In this document: piece after piece, positions 1 to 7,038 of the stretch
Layout: each line of letters opens with the position of its first letter
How positions within the stretch are numbered: the stretch's first letter is position 1
Source of the DNA: a virus
Virus record (IMG/VR): IMGVR_UViG_3300023087_000014
Location: 1-57,837 of that record
Direction: 5' to 3' (one strand)
DNA: 57,837 nt
Notes under the pieces: model-generated
The model's database searches: none
Seen by the model: the letters and a program-made list of their open reading frames with translations, nothing else
What the model was told of the DNA's origin: nothing
Program-made: the position numbers and the translations under genes

Positions 1-158
1 AAACTGCTTGGGAAAATTTTGGCGTGTTTGCTACACAACAGGATTTAGAAAAACGCTTGCGAGAAATTAACAACGACTATTTGGATACAGACTTACAGTT
101 TTTTAGACTGTTTGACAATGCACGTATACAAGTTTGGGAATTAGTAGACGAAAATTAA
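1..158 (+). CDS. C-terminal end of an unidentified protein (partial)
   Basis: An open frame with codons beginning at position 3 runs from the window edge to a TAA stop at 156-158 and gives about 51 residues ending in WELVDEN. The start lies outside the window. The residues are ordinary (aromatic and charged, no low complexity), and the stop is followed by an A-rich stretch and the first early promoter, as after the other early genes. I do not recognise the family. It is most likely another small early protein of the same plus-strand series. Confidence 0.6.
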   Translation, partial: TAWENFGVFATQQDLEKRLREINNDYLDTDLQFFRLFDNARIQVWELVDEN

Positions 159-187
159 AAAAAAATAAAAAAAAGTGCATTTAGGGG

Positions 188-216
188 TTGACAACAGCAA
201 CTAAATGCACTATATT
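188..216 (+). promoter_or_regulatory. Early sigma70-type promoter P1
   Basis: TTGACA at 188-193, 17 bp spacer, TATATT at 211-216, with GGGG just upstream of the -35 box. First of a family of near-identical promoters. It drives the gene starting at 249. Confidence 0.85.
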
Positions 217-248
217 AATTGTATAAACAAAGCAAAGAGGGCTTAGAG

Positions 249-443
249 ATGATTAGAGTTTTTAACAGCGCATACCGTAACACAGACGAGCGTTTGATTC
301 CGTTGAGCGAAGTAAACATCCACACGCAAAAGATTTGTGAATTTACAGGCGCTCCTTACATTATTTTTGAGCACACAGACTTTCCATTAGGTGCGTTGAC
401 TGCTACGTTTGACGGCACATATTGGCAAGCTGACATGAACTAA
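249..443 (+). CDS. Small early protein, function unknown
   Basis: 64 residues from the ATG at 249; the frame is open upstream to a TTG at 219, but that would overlap the promoter region, so ATG is preferred. A GAGGGC ribosome site lies at about 237-242. Monocistronic: P1 lies directly upstream and P2 starts right after the stop. The protein is soluble, without membrane segment or recognisable catalytic motif. Probably an early host-interaction protein, judged only from size, promoter and position. Confidence 0.7.
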   Translation: MIRVFNSAYRNTDERLIPLSEVNIHTQKICEFTGAPYIIFEHTDFPLGALTATFDGTYWQADMN

Positions 444-447
444 GGGG

Positions 448-476
448 TTGACACACAGTCAATCCTATGCTACAGT
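448..476 (+). promoter_or_regulatory. Early sigma70-type promoter P2
   Basis: TTGACA 448-453, 17 bp spacer, TACAGT 471-476, GGGG before the -35 box; it begins 4 bp after the preceding stop codon. Drives the gene at 507. Confidence 0.85.
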
Positions 477-506
477 AAGAGCATAAATTAACAAAGAGAG
501 GGCAAC

Positions 507-1007
507 ATGGCTACAAGAAGCACAATCGCAATGAAGACTCCCGAAGGCAAGATCAGAGCAATCTACTGCCATTGGGATGGTTATCCAGCACACAACGGAG
601 AGATGCTCCGTAGGTACTACACTGATCCAGCTAAGATCAAACAGCTGATCGACCTAGGTGATATCTCAAGCCTACGACCAGAGATCGGAGAGAAGCATCC
701 GTTCGATCGTAACTATGACGAACCAGAGATGGATGCAATGTACGAAGACTGGACTACAGCATACCACCGAGACCGTGGCGAAGAGTGGGCACGAGTTGCT
801 CCTTGCACGTTCGACAACATCCCGGACTGGGTCAGCAACTTCGATATGGGTGTAGAATACTACTACCTATGGGGAGGCGATCAGTGGTTGGTCAATGCAT
901 ACGAAGAAAAGGATGCATCAGGCTTTCCTATATTTGACCTAGTGTCCACAAAGATCACACCAGACCAGCTCAAGGAAATGGGTTGGGAGCCCGAATCAGT
1001 CGCATAA
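507..1007 (+). CDS. Conserved phage early protein (MATRSTIA-type)
   Basis: 166 residues with a clear GAGGGC site 5 nt before ATG. The opening MATRSTIA followed by an AIYCHWDGY segment is, to my recollection, shared with a family of small hypothetical proteins found in the early or accessory regions of many tailed phages. The protein is acidic and rich in Trp and Tyr, with no membrane segment. Function unknown. Its own promoter P2 precedes it and P3 follows it, so it is a single-gene transcription unit. Confidence 0.85.
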   Translation: MATRSTIAMKTPEGKIRAIYCHWDGYPAHNGEMLRRYYTDPAKIKQLIDLGDISSLRPEIGEKHPFDRNYDEPEMDAMYEDWTTAYHRDRGEEWARVAPCTFDNIPDWVSNFDMGVEYYYLWGGDQWLVNAYEEKDASGFPIFDLVSTKITPDQLKEMGWEPESVA

Positions 1008-1026
1008 AATAAGAGGAAAAAAGGGG

Positions 1027-1055
1027 TTGACAACAGCCCCTTTTGATCTTATAGT
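1027..1055 (+). promoter_or_regulatory. Early sigma70-type promoter P3
   Basis: TTGACA 1027-1032, 17 bp spacer, TATAGT 1050-1055, GGGG upstream. Drives the gene at 1085. Confidence 0.85.
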
Positions 1056-1084
1056 AGTATTATAAATTAACAAACGAGGGCAGA

Positions 1085-1273
1085 ATGAAAACGATAACAA
1101 CATATATAGGTTACTTCTTAATTATGGCAGGCATTATCTTTATGGCAGGTGCTGGTGGAGACTGTGACGGCAAGTGTGGTCCAGGCAACTCTATTGGTGA
1201 CATGCTGTTTTATGCTGGCATGGGCTTGACTATGTTCCTAACAGGTGCATTGATTGCTCTAAAAAATAATTAA
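1085..1273 (+). CDS. Small two-helix membrane protein with Cys loop
   Basis: 62 residues. Two hydrophobic segments (about residues 6-22 and 38-58) flank a short glycine-rich loop holding a C-x3-C pair, consistent with a hairpin inner-membrane protein. GAGGGC precedes the ATG. Single gene behind P3. No family recognised. A membrane-associated early role, such as host takeover or superinfection exclusion, is only inference from topology and timing. Confidence 0.75.
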   Translation: MKTITTYIGYFLIMAGIIFMAGAGGDCDGKCGPGNSIGDMLFYAGMGLTMFLTGALIALKNN

Positions 1274-1281
1274 AAAAGAGG

Positions 1282-1310
1282 TTGACTTTAGGATCGTTAG
1301 ACCTTATAGT
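1282..1310 (+). promoter_or_regulatory. Early sigma70-type promoter P4
   Basis: TTGACT 1282-1287, 17 bp spacer, TATAGT 1305-1310. Drives the gene at 1348. Confidence 0.8.
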
Positions 1311-1347
1311 TAGTATATAAGTTAAACAAACACGCTGGAGGGCGAAC

Positions 1348-1653
1348 ATGACAACAACTAAGACATACAGTGTAGCAGGTACAAGCACTCTAAATGGTAT
1401 CACAAAAATCAGATTTGCAAACGACTTCGTGAGCAGACTGAAAATCCTTTTCAAGAACGGCCACGAGAATGTGGAGTTGATTGAGATGGGTGGTGAGTTC
1501 ACCAAGTCAGAAGTATGCCAGATCTTAATGGCACACCCCAAGTTTCAATCAGAAGAGCAACAAGCGGCCATTTATGAATACGCCGTAAGAAATGCTCCTG
1601 CAATCAAATCAGAGTTAGAAGCTAAGATGCAAGAGGAGACAGTCGAAGCATAA
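1348..1653 (+). CDS. Small early protein, function unknown
   Basis: 101 residues, preceded by GGAGGGC and its own promoter P4. Soluble and mostly charged or helical in the C-terminal half (about residues 50-101). No motif I recognise. The stop is followed by a hairpin-rich spacer and then two tRNA genes, so its transcript may continue into the tRNAs. Confidence 0.75.
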   Translation: MTTTKTYSVAGTSTLNGITKIRFANDFVSRLKILFKNGHENVELIEMGGEFTKSEVCQILMAHPKFQSEEQQAAIYEYAVRNAPAIKSELEAKMQEETVEA

Positions 1654-1667
1654 GACACACCTCGGGC

Positions 1668-1712
1668 GGGGAGCGTAGGCTCCCCCAGGTATGGGAAGTA
1701 GGTGGGGTCCCA
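1668..1712 (+). other. Hairpin-rich spacer before the tRNAs
   Basis: GGGGAGC (1668-1674), loop GTAG, GCTCCCC (1679-1685) form a 7-bp stem. A second weaker stem pairs TGGGA (1692-1696) with TCCCA (1708-1712), followed by a T-rich stretch. It may be a leaky terminator or a processing site between the mRNA and the tRNA precursor. Confidence 0.5.
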
Positions 1713-1754
1713 ACCATTCTTTTATTACAATCAGATAGGAACAGTTTTAGAGAT

Positions 1755-1831
<77 letters not shown>

Positions 1832-1833
1832 AA

Positions 1834-1917
1834 GCCCGTATGGTGGAATAGGTAGACACAAGGGACTTAAAATCCCTCGCTATGTGCGTCCCAGTTCGAG
1901 TCTGGGTGCGGGCACCA
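1834..1917 (+). tRNA. tRNA-Leu (UAA anticodon)
   Basis: Acceptor GCCCGTA (1834-1840) pairs with TGCGGGC (1907-1913), including one G-T pair. The anticodon loop CTTAAAA gives TAA. A variable arm is present, the T loop is TTCGAGT, and CCA is encoded at 1915-1917. It sits 2 nt after tRNA-Arg, so both probably come from one precursor. Reads UUA codons. Confidence 0.96.
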
Positions 1918-1939
1918 ACAAATAAGTAACCAAAAGGGG

Positions 1940-1968
1940 TTGACCATTGCACCGTTTGGTGTTATAGT
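1940..1968 (+). promoter_or_regulatory. Early sigma70-type promoter P5
   Basis: TTGACC 1940-1945, 17 bp spacer, TATAGT 1963-1968, GGGG upstream. Drives the small membrane gene at 1999. Confidence 0.82.
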
Positions 1969-1998
1969 AAAAACATAATAACACACAGAGAGGCGAGT

Positions 1999-2127
1999 AT
2001 GTTAAAAGCAATTGGGGCAATCACAGTAGTAGGAGTAGGTCTTTACACAGGTCTTATTCAAATGGCAATAGCATTTGCGGGCGTATGCCTAATTTGGATA
2101 GGTTCGATGTTGACATTAGTTAACTAA
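1999..2127 (+). CDS. 42-residue hydrophobic early protein
   Basis: ATG at 1999 to TAA at 2125-2127, with a GAGGCG ribosome site. The peptide is almost entirely hydrophobic with Gly residues (two possible membrane segments, about residues 4-20 and 24-40). Its last third overlaps promoter P6, whose TTGACA box forms part of the coding sequence. It belongs to the series of one-gene early units. Unknown function, presumably an inner-membrane peptide. Confidence 0.7.
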   Translation: MLKAIGAITVVGVGLYTGLIQMAIAFAGVCLIWIGSMLTLVN

Positions 2128-2138
2128 GATGCTACAGT
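2110..2138 (+). promoter_or_regulatory. Early sigma70-type promoter P6 (inside preceding gene)
   Basis: TTGACA 2110-2115, 17 bp spacer, TACAGT 2133-2138. Its -35 box lies within the 42-codon gene. Drives the AAA ATPase at 2168. Confidence 0.8.
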
Positions 2139-2167
2139 ATACTATATAAACAAAACGCGAGGGCAAT

Positions 2168-3175
2168 ATGACAAACATTAGAATCAAAGAGGGTACTTAC
2201 AAAATTAGAGGCAAAGACGTTGATCTAGCCGGTATGGTATTTCCACTAGTAGAAGACTTCAAGATCGGAGCGGCAGGCGGTTACGTAACTGTCGATGGTA
2301 AGGCTATTGCAGGCTTTCCAGATCGTAACATCAAGATCAGAGTAACAGATGCAAGCTGTTACGAAAGCGCAGGCAACTCAAAGATCACACAGCGAGAAGA
2401 AACAGATGAAGAGACTGTTGATCGTTTGCGTGAACGTTTCGCTATGCTAGAAGACATGACACGAGCATGTAAGAAAGGCGATGTACGTGCAATGATCGTA
2501 TCAGGACCTCCAGGTGTTGGTAAAAGTTTCGGCGTAGAGAAAGTGCTGGGCAAGCACGAACTACTCGCAGACATTGCAGGCGACAGTAGCTTTAAAAAGT
2601 ATGAAGTGGTCAAGGGTGCGATGAGTGCTATCGGCCTCTACTGTAAACTGTTCAAGTACGCAGACAAAGACAATGTAATTGTGTTTGACGACTGTGACTC
2701 AGTACTACAGGACGAGCTTAGCCTTAACATCCTAAAAGCCGCACTGGATTCAAAGAAGACTAGACGTATACATTGGAACACAGATTCATTCAAGTTGCGT
2801 AATGAAGGCGTGCCGGACAGCTTCGAGTTCAAAGGTTCAGCGATCTTTATTACCAACATCAAGTTCGACAACGTTAAATCTAAGAAGATGAGAGACCATT
2901 TAGAAGCACTTGAATCACGTTGTCACTATGTAGATCTTACTATCGACACAGAGCGAGAGAAGATGCTACGTATCAAGCAGATCGTGGGTGACGGTATGCT
3001 TAGTGAATATGCATTCTCAGATGAAGTACATGAGGACATTATAGACTTCATCGATATTAATAAGAAGCGACTGAGAGAACTGAGCTTACGTACAGTGCTC
3101 AAGGTAGCTGACTTAGCCAAAGCATTTCCCAGCAACTGGGAAGCGATGGCAGAGAATACAGTGATGAGAAGGTAG
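2168..3175 (+). CDS. P-loop AAA-type ATPase
   Basis: 335 residues with CGAGGGC before ATG. Walker A GPPGVGKS at about residues 113-120, Walker B VFDDCDS at about 172-178 and a sensor-like IFITN segment near 230 mark an AAA ATPase. About 100 N-terminal residues precede the ATPase core and an all-helical region follows it. Homologues of unknown role occur, to my recollection, in marine T4-like and other phages. The transcript starts at P6 and continues into the structured 3' region. Substrate and partner are unknown. Confidence 0.88.
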   Translation: MTNIRIKEGTYKIRGKDVDLAGMVFPLVEDFKIGAAGGYVTVDGKAIAGFPDRNIKIRVTDASCYESAGNSKITQREETDEETVDRLRERFAMLEDMTRACKKGDVRAMIVSGPPGVGKSFGVEKVLGKHELLADIAGDSSFKKYEVVKGAMSAIGLYCKLFKYADKDNVIVFDDCDSVLQDELSLNILKAALDSKKTRRIHWNTDSFKLRNEGVPDSFEFKGSAIFITNIKFDNVKSKKMRDHLEALESRCHYVDLTIDTEREKMLRIKQIVGDGMLSEYAFSDEVHEDIIDFIDINKKRLRELSLRTVLKVADLAKAFPSNWEAMAENTVMRR

Positions 3176-3283
3176 CCCTCAACCTGATCACTGTACATAC
3201 CGAAGAGCTACTAGCCCTCACGCTCTACGGTATAGAACCCGGGGATTGAGCACTCGCCCTCACTACGCTCTCCCCGGGTTCAT
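3175..3283 (+). ncRNA. Candidate structured 3'-UTR RNA with anti-ribosome-site loops
   Basis: Two consecutive hairpins follow the ATPase stop. In the first, TACCG (3198-3202) and AGAGC (3204-3208) pair with GCTCT (3222-3226) and CGGTA (3228-3232). In the second, an 11-bp stem (3235-3245 with 3271-3281) has an inner GAGC/GCTC stem. Both loops hold GCCCTCAC (3214, 3256), and a third GCCCTCA begins at 3175. This is the reverse complement of the GAGGGC ribosome sites of the early genes. There is no U-tract, so it is not a normal terminator. The regulatory role is inferred. Confidence 0.45.
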
Positions 3284-3311
3284 CTTACGTAAACTTTTGG
3301 TAAATTAGGGG

Positions 3312-3340
3312 TTGACCTACAAGACCTTTGACCTTATAGT
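3312..3340 (+). promoter_or_regulatory. Early sigma70-type promoter P7
   Basis: TTGACC 3312-3317, 17 bp spacer, TATAGT 3335-3340, GGGG upstream. Drives the gene at 3367. Confidence 0.82.
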
Positions 3341-3366
3341 AAGAGTATAAACAGAAAGAGGGCACT

Positions 3367-3681
3367 ATGAAAGTTAAAGTTTTCCACACAGCATTCGAAG
3401 ACAAACCGGTACACATCGCAACAGTTGATGCGCCACACGCAGTACACACTGAAGCCTGCGAGTATGCATACCGTTGGACACAGAACATTATGGACAGCTG
3501 GAGCCACCCCGAAGGAGTACAAGACAAGAACCCACACGTAGAGGTTGTAGTTCCTGTAGAGAAGTACGGACACAGATCAAGTGCAATGGGTGATTACTTT
3601 GAAGCGGATGGTGCACTCTACAAGTGTGCGGCAGTGGGCTTTAAAGCCGCAGAAAAGATAGAGTGTGGTCAACCATTTTAG
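3367..3681 (+). CDS. Small conserved early protein, function unknown
   Basis: 104 residues, ribosome site GAGGGC 4 nt before ATG, own promoter P7. Soluble and rich in His, Tyr and Val, with no nucleotide-binding or zinc motif. The stop codon region abuts the -35 box of P8 (3683), which shows how tightly the early units are packed. I do not recognise a defined domain. Confidence 0.8.
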   Translation: MKVKVFHTAFEDKPVHIATVDAPHAVHTEACEYAYRWTQNIMDSWSHPEGVQDKNPHVEVVVPVEKYGHRSSAMGDYFEADGALYKCAAVGFKAAEKIECGQPF

Positions 3682-3682
3682 G

Positions 3683-3711
3683 TTGACTTACACAGCAACT
3701 GATCATATAGT
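3683..3711 (+). promoter_or_regulatory. Early sigma70-type promoter P8
   Basis: TTGACT 3683-3688, 17 bp spacer, TATAGT 3706-3711. Drives the gene at 3747. Confidence 0.8.
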
Positions 3712-3746
3712 AGTAGTATAAACAAACGCAAACGCTGGAGGGCATA

Positions 3747-4097
3747 ATGCAAAACATTACACAAATACACACAGAAGCAACACAGTCAGCTAAGAACGCT
3801 GTTGGTACATTCTTAACAGACTGGACTGCTAAGACAGGTGGCAACGAATACGGTGAGCCAATGTACTGTGGCTTTGCTTGGGTAGACGTAGCAGTAGAAC
3901 GTACTAACTCTAAAGAAGCTAAGGCACTTGAGAGTGTAGGCTTCCGTAAGAGCTACCGTGCAAAGACTATGACACTGTGGGATCCTGCAAAGCACAACGG
4001 ACAGAGCATGGACTGCAAAGAAGTAGGAGCGCAGGCCTATGCTGAAGTGCTACGCAAGTATGGCTTCAAGGCCTACATGGGAAGCAGAGCAGACTAA
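3747..4097 (+). CDS. Conserved phage early protein, function unknown
   Basis: 116 residues, ribosome site GGAGGGC. The middle segment (MYCGFAWV, about residues 33-40, then Lys/Arg-rich YRAK) and the C-terminal AYAEVLRKYGF helix resemble, from memory, a hypothetical protein widespread in T4-like and other phages. No catalytic motif is visible. It is the last gene before a strong terminator, so it closes the early block. Confidence 0.82.
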   Translation: MQNITQIHTEATQSAKNAVGTFLTDWTAKTGGNEYGEPMYCGFAWVDVAVERTNSKEAKALESVGFRKSYRAKTMTLWDPAKHNGQSMDCKEVGAQAYAEVLRKYGFKAYMGSRAD

Positions 4098-4128
4098 CAG
4101 AACTCGAGTAGACACAGTTAGTGTTGGA

Positions 4129-4162
4129 ACGGAGCAGGGAGACTTGCTCCGTTTTTTTTTTT
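4129..4162 (+). terminator. Strong intrinsic terminator of the early block
   Basis: ACGGAGCA (4129-4136) pairs with TGCTCCGT (4145-4152) around an 8-nt loop and is followed by a run of 11 T (4152-4162). Confidence 0.92.
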
Positions 4163-4369
4163 CGAAGACCATCGGGGAGAAAATAAAAAAAATTTTTTTC
4201 GAGACCGGGGGGTTATATTACAGCAAAATCAAACACTTAGCTACAGCCCTTAAGCCTAAAAAAAATGGGGTGATGCAGAATCACCACCTAGGTTCTATAA
4301 GTACTCCACCATAATTTTTTGCGCGACCAATTTTTTTGGGTCAAGAACCCATTTCGGGTAAGTATACAT
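4163..4369 (+). other. Noncoding stretch with small hairpins
   Basis: No supported gene. It contains an A8T7-type tract near 4186-4199, a hairpin GGTGAT/ATCACC (4269-4285), and three GGGT/ACCC/GGGT blocks (4338-4341, 4347-4350, 4356-4359) that can form two mutually exclusive short stems just before the gene at 4370. No promoter of the early type is seen here. Confidence 0.45.
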
Positions 4370-4474
4370 ATGCAACAGAATCTAATCATCATACTAGCTG
4401 TACTTGCACTTGTAGTCACTGTAATCTATACAAACTGTTCACAGTGTGAGTTTTATTCACCTCCTCTACAATAA
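4370..4474 (+). CDS. 34-residue single-span membrane peptide
   Basis: ATG at 4370, TAA at 4472-4474. The sequence starts MQQN, continues with one hydrophobic helix (about residues 5-20) and ends in a short tail with two Cys (TNCSQC). This fits either a membrane-anchored peptide or a very small secreted protein. No clear ribosome site is seen, so the call depends on the clean membrane-segment pattern and the position between a terminator and the next gene. Function unknown. Confidence 0.5.
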   Translation: MQQNLIIILAVLALVVTVIYTNCSQCEFYSPPLQ

Positions 4475-4481
4475 ACTCCTC

Positions 4482-4712
4482 ATGCTACAACTAGACACAA
4501 CATACAAACTCAAACTAGTGTTCGAATCGGGCACTGCTCAAGAGTTCAAAGAGTGTATAACACATGCCAAAGGTATAGAGCTATTCATACGCAACATACA
4601 CACTACACAGTCAAGTGCTAGTGTACTAGAATTCGAATCAGAAAGAGATCGGTCATATGCTATACTACTGCTTAGTGACGATCCGTTGTACACTGTTAGA
4701 GTTCTAGACTAA
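4482..4712 (+). CDS. Small protein, function unknown
   Basis: 76 residues from the ATG at 4482; the frame is open further upstream to a GTG at 4446, but that would overlap the preceding peptide by 29 nt. Predicted mixed alpha/beta, with no cysteine-rich or nucleotide motif beyond one Cys. Seven nucleotides separate it from the preceding peptide, so the two are probably co-transcribed. Not recognised. Confidence 0.55.
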   Translation: MLQLDTTYKLKLVFESGTAQEFKECITHAKGIELFIRNIHTTQSSASVLEFESERDRSYAILLLSDDPLYTVRVLD

Positions 4713-4795
4713 CCCCTCTACTAGTGTGTGTACAGTAACGGAGTTTGCTGTACTGTGTACTAGCTATCACTGCAAATAAGACTCATCTTTTTACA

Positions 4796-4838
4796 AAACA
4801 CTATTTACGGTGTATTGCGTCAAGGCGGAATAGTGTTT
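4796..4838. repeat. Perfect 10-bp inverted repeat
   Basis: AAACACTATT at 4796-4805 and AATAGTGTTT at 4829-4838 with a 23-nt loop; followed by TTTAA. It could be a terminator or the core of a small RNA. Confidence 0.55.
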
Positions 4839-4926
4839 AAATGTAGGTTAGTTCCAAACAGGATTTAATGGGTGTTCTAGTACAGTTGTACTTCAGAAAT
4901 CTCACTACCGCTATTTTCTGCGAAAA

Positions 4927-4985
4927 CGCTTCGCGCTTGTGTGCTTACCGCTTCGCGGCTTTTTGGGCGCAGGACCACTTCGTGG
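4927..4985 (+). repeat. Three TTC-loop hairpins in series
   Basis: CGC-TTC-GCG (4927-4935), CCGC-TTC-GCGG (4948-4958, then CTTTTT) and CCAC-TTC-GTGG (4975-4985). The third stem keeps pairing through a compensatory change (G-C to A-T), which suggests selection for structure. Confidence 0.5.
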
Positions 4986-5017
4986 CTTGGGGCTTGTGCT
5001 TCCTCGGTATATACTGT

Positions 5018-5623
5018 ATGAAGAACATAGTGTTTCCCAACAACGGCTTTGTACAGACTAGTGTACCAGAGAGTAGCATAGAAAATCTCACTCGTGAGAT
5101 TGACACTGTAGACTATGCTACCAGTCCCACTATAGATCATTCACATGTGGGAGTTGTTAGTAGAGAATATCGCATAGTAACACCGTCAGCTCGCAACGAA
5201 GTTGTACAACTGCTTATGCCCTGTGTAGACACCTACTGTGAATCAAATCACATCTCAGTAGAAGATCGTCAGCTTACTCTTGCAGACACTTGGGTAAACT
5301 TTCAAAGTCGTGGAGAATATATGATTCCACACACTCACAGAGGCGTATTTTCATTTGCACTGTGGATACGTGTACCTTTTACACAAGCAGAAGAACAAGC
5401 GTGGAGAGAAACAAACGGCAAACCCAGTGGTGCGCTACACTCATTTGCATTCCACTACACAGACAGTTTGGGAAGGATAACACCCTATGAACTAGCTGTG
5501 GATCGATCATGGGAACGTACTATGATAGTATTCCCCTGTGAAATGACACACAGTGTCACACCTTTTTATTCAACTGACGATGTTAGGATAGTAGTTTCAG
5601 GAAATGTAGACTACGTTAGGTAA
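5018..5623 (+). CDS. 2OG-Fe(II) oxygenase family protein
   Basis: 201 residues from ATG 5018. The segment WVNFQSRGEYMIPHTH (about residues 92-107) with H105 and H107, the distal EMTH (H178) and R190 fit the His-x-His...His...Arg pattern of the putative 2OG-Fe(II) oxygenases common in marine T4-like phages. Such proteins hydroxylate an unknown substrate using 2-oxoglutarate and iron. The frame is open upstream to 4868, but that part is hairpin-rich DNA with no domain, so the internal ATG is preferred. Two relatives lie at 53.3-54.5 kb. Its 3' end overlaps the convergent small gene by 8 nt. Confidence 0.75.
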   Translation: MKNIVFPNNGFVQTSVPESSIENLTREIDTVDYATSPTIDHSHVGVVSREYRIVTPSARNEVVQLLMPCVDTYCESNHISVEDRQLTLADTWVNFQSRGEYMIPHTHRGVFSFALWIRVPFTQAEEQAWRETNGKPSGALHSFAFHYTDSLGRITPYELAVDRSWERTMIVFPCEMTHSVTPFYSTDDVRIVVSGNVDYVR

Positions 5624-5801
5624 GCCATATGCGTATGGTTCTAGGTGAGTCACTGGTCTGTACATATGCTGTAGGCACAGAGGCATAGCGTGGACGTTGA
5701 CTTAGAAACCATTCATACAGTTGTCTAGGGCTTGCATCTCCACTCACATAGTTGTATACTGTGTATTCGTCTGCACGTTCTGTTCGTATAGTATAGCTCA
5801 T
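5616..5801 (-). CDS. Small late protein, function unknown
   Basis: 61 residues, convergent with the oxygenase gene. ATG at 5801 is preceded by TATAAATA (5806-5813) with only 4 nt between, so a late transcript would start at or next to the start codon. The sequence, rich in Tyr, Arg and Ser, shows no motif. The promoter makes it a plausible real gene despite its size. It lies downstream of the glycine-rich fibre genes and may be a fibre accessory protein. Confidence 0.55.
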   Translation of the reverse strand: MSYTIRTERADEYTVYNYVSGDASPRQLYEWFLSQRPRYASVPTAYVQTSDSPRTIRIWLT

Positions 5802-5805
5802 AGTG

Positions 5806-5813
5806 TATTTATA
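5806..5813 (-). promoter_or_regulatory. T4-type late promoter, leaderless position
   Basis: TATAAATA on the minus strand, then CACT and ATG (5801). It overlaps the stop codon of the upstream gene. Confidence 0.7.
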
Positions 5814-7029
5814 AATTTGTGTCTACATTGGTATTGGGAAACTGCCGTGTGGTGCCTGGCCAAACAACTCTTACATAACCTCGAGTACCTGCGGCCGCTG
5901 TTCCTGTAGCACTGTAGTATGCGATCATACGTCCTGGTCCGCCTGCACCTCCGTAGCTTGCACCGCTCTTTACACTACCAGCTGTACCGCTACCAGGATT
6001 GTTGTTGATCCATTGACCGCCTGAGCCACTGGTTCCTTCACCCATTGATCCAACACTTCCGCCGTATCCACCACTTTGGCTAAACGCTCCTGTGTATGTG
6101 TAGCGGTCTGAACTTCCACCTCCACCACCGCCACCTTGGCCTGTGGCACCTATGTTGGGTCCACCATTGCCGCCATTACCTGAGTATCCACCAGCACCTC
6201 CGCCTCCACAACCGTCCCATCCTGAGCTTGAGTTGTAGCCTGTGCCGCCTCTACCGCCACCGTCACCTGAGTAGTTGCCACCTTGTGCGTTGCCGTTTTT
6301 GCCGCCTTCACCACCGTAGCCTGCCACCACAGCCGTGCTTGAAAAATAACTTGCCTCTCCACTGCCACCATTGCTTCTACCACTCTGCTGTGTCTGAGTA
6401 GTACCACCTGCGCCACCAGCACCTACATACACGGTAATTGTTGATCCTGGTGTAACTGAAATGTTGTTCCTATAGCCTAGTCCACCACCAGCACCACCTG
6501 ATCCGCCTACTTCTGATCCACCTGATGTTCCACGGCCACACTGACCGCCTCCACCACCACCTACACAAACAACACTCACACTGGTAATGCCTGCGGGTAC
6601 TGTCCATGTGTTAACTCCAGTTGTTGTAAACAGTTCTTGACCTGCTGTTGTAGTGCTAGTATCTAGTACAGTAATGTCTAGTGTAGCACCTCCGTTGTCT
6701 AGTGCAACAGTCATTGTTTCTGTGCCTTCTGTAACAAGATCGGAAGCTAGAGTAAACGCTTGACTTGCTGTGCCTCCGTTAACAGTAAACACTCCTGTAA
6801 GACTGCCTGATGAAAGATCAGCACTGTCGATTCCTGTACATGTATATGCTACATCTGTTCCATTGGGTACATTTGTTGAAGTTAGTGTAACAGTAACAGT
6901 ACTACCTTCGCTTACGCTTGAAATATTGCTTGACAGTAGATAGGTAGGTGATTGACTGGTATCGAATATACTAACAGCAATGCTGTTACCTGTGTCGTCT
7001 AGTGTAAGTGTAAAAGTTTCTGTTGCCAT
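5809..7029 (-). CDS. Glycine-rich tail fibre/adhesin-like protein with Calx-beta-like region
   Basis: 406 residues. It opens with a TLTLDD...DTS segment shared with the next gene upstream (7039-7992). Residues of about 30-125 read like a Calx-beta-type beta-sandwich repeat (EGSTVTVTL, EGTETMTVAL). From about 140, TTTGVNTWTVPAG is followed by a VVCVGGGGGG block and long Gly/Ser-rich sequence, the pattern of glycine-rich surface proteins. Likely a distal fibre or adhesin involved in receptor binding. Ribosome site AAGGA. Closely follows its paralog, which suggests tandem duplication. Confidence 0.75.
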   Translation of the reverse strand: MATETFTLTLDDTGNSIAVSIFDTSQSPTYLLSSNISSVSEGSTVTVTLTSTNVPNGTDVAYTCTGIDSADLSSGSLTGVFTVNGGTASQAFTLASDLVTEGTETMTVALDNGGATLDITVLDTSTTTAGQELFTTTGVNTWTVPAGITSVSVVCVGGGGGGQCGRGTSGGSEVGGSGGAGGGLGYRNNISVTPGSTITVYVGAGGAGGTTQTQQSGRSNGGSGEASYFSSTAVVAGYGGEGGKNGNAQGGNYSGDGGGRGGTGYNSSSGWDGCGGGGAGGYSGNGGNGGPNIGATGQGGGGGGGSSDRYTYTGAFSQSGGYGGSVGSMGEGTSGSGGQWINNNPGSGTAGSVKSGASYGGAGGPGRMIAYYSATGTAAAGTRGYVRVVWPGTTRQFPNTNVDTNL

Positions 7030-7038
7030 CGTTGTTCC

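Larger units (their letters stand above)
4713..5017 (+). other. 305-base stretch without a supported gene, rich in hairpins
   Basis: It contains a GTACAG/CTGTAC stem near 4730-4760, a 10-bp inverted repeat AAACACTATT (4796-4805) / AATAGTGTTT (4829-4838) with a 23-nt loop, and a run of three TTC-loop hairpins (4927-4985). An open frame crosses part of it (from 4868) in phase with the next gene, but its translation lacks any recognisable domain. Confidence 0.5.

Noticed and set aside
1230-1541. Open frame on the minus strand opposite the early genes
   Set aside because: It is antisense to two early genes with good promoters and ribosome sites, has no ribosome site of its own and no motif.
4868-5017. 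In-frame N-terminal extension of the 2OG oxygenase
   Set aside because: The stretch is a series of hairpins, translates to a Cys/Trp-rich segment with no counterpart in the paralogs, and the internal ATG starts the recognisable domain.
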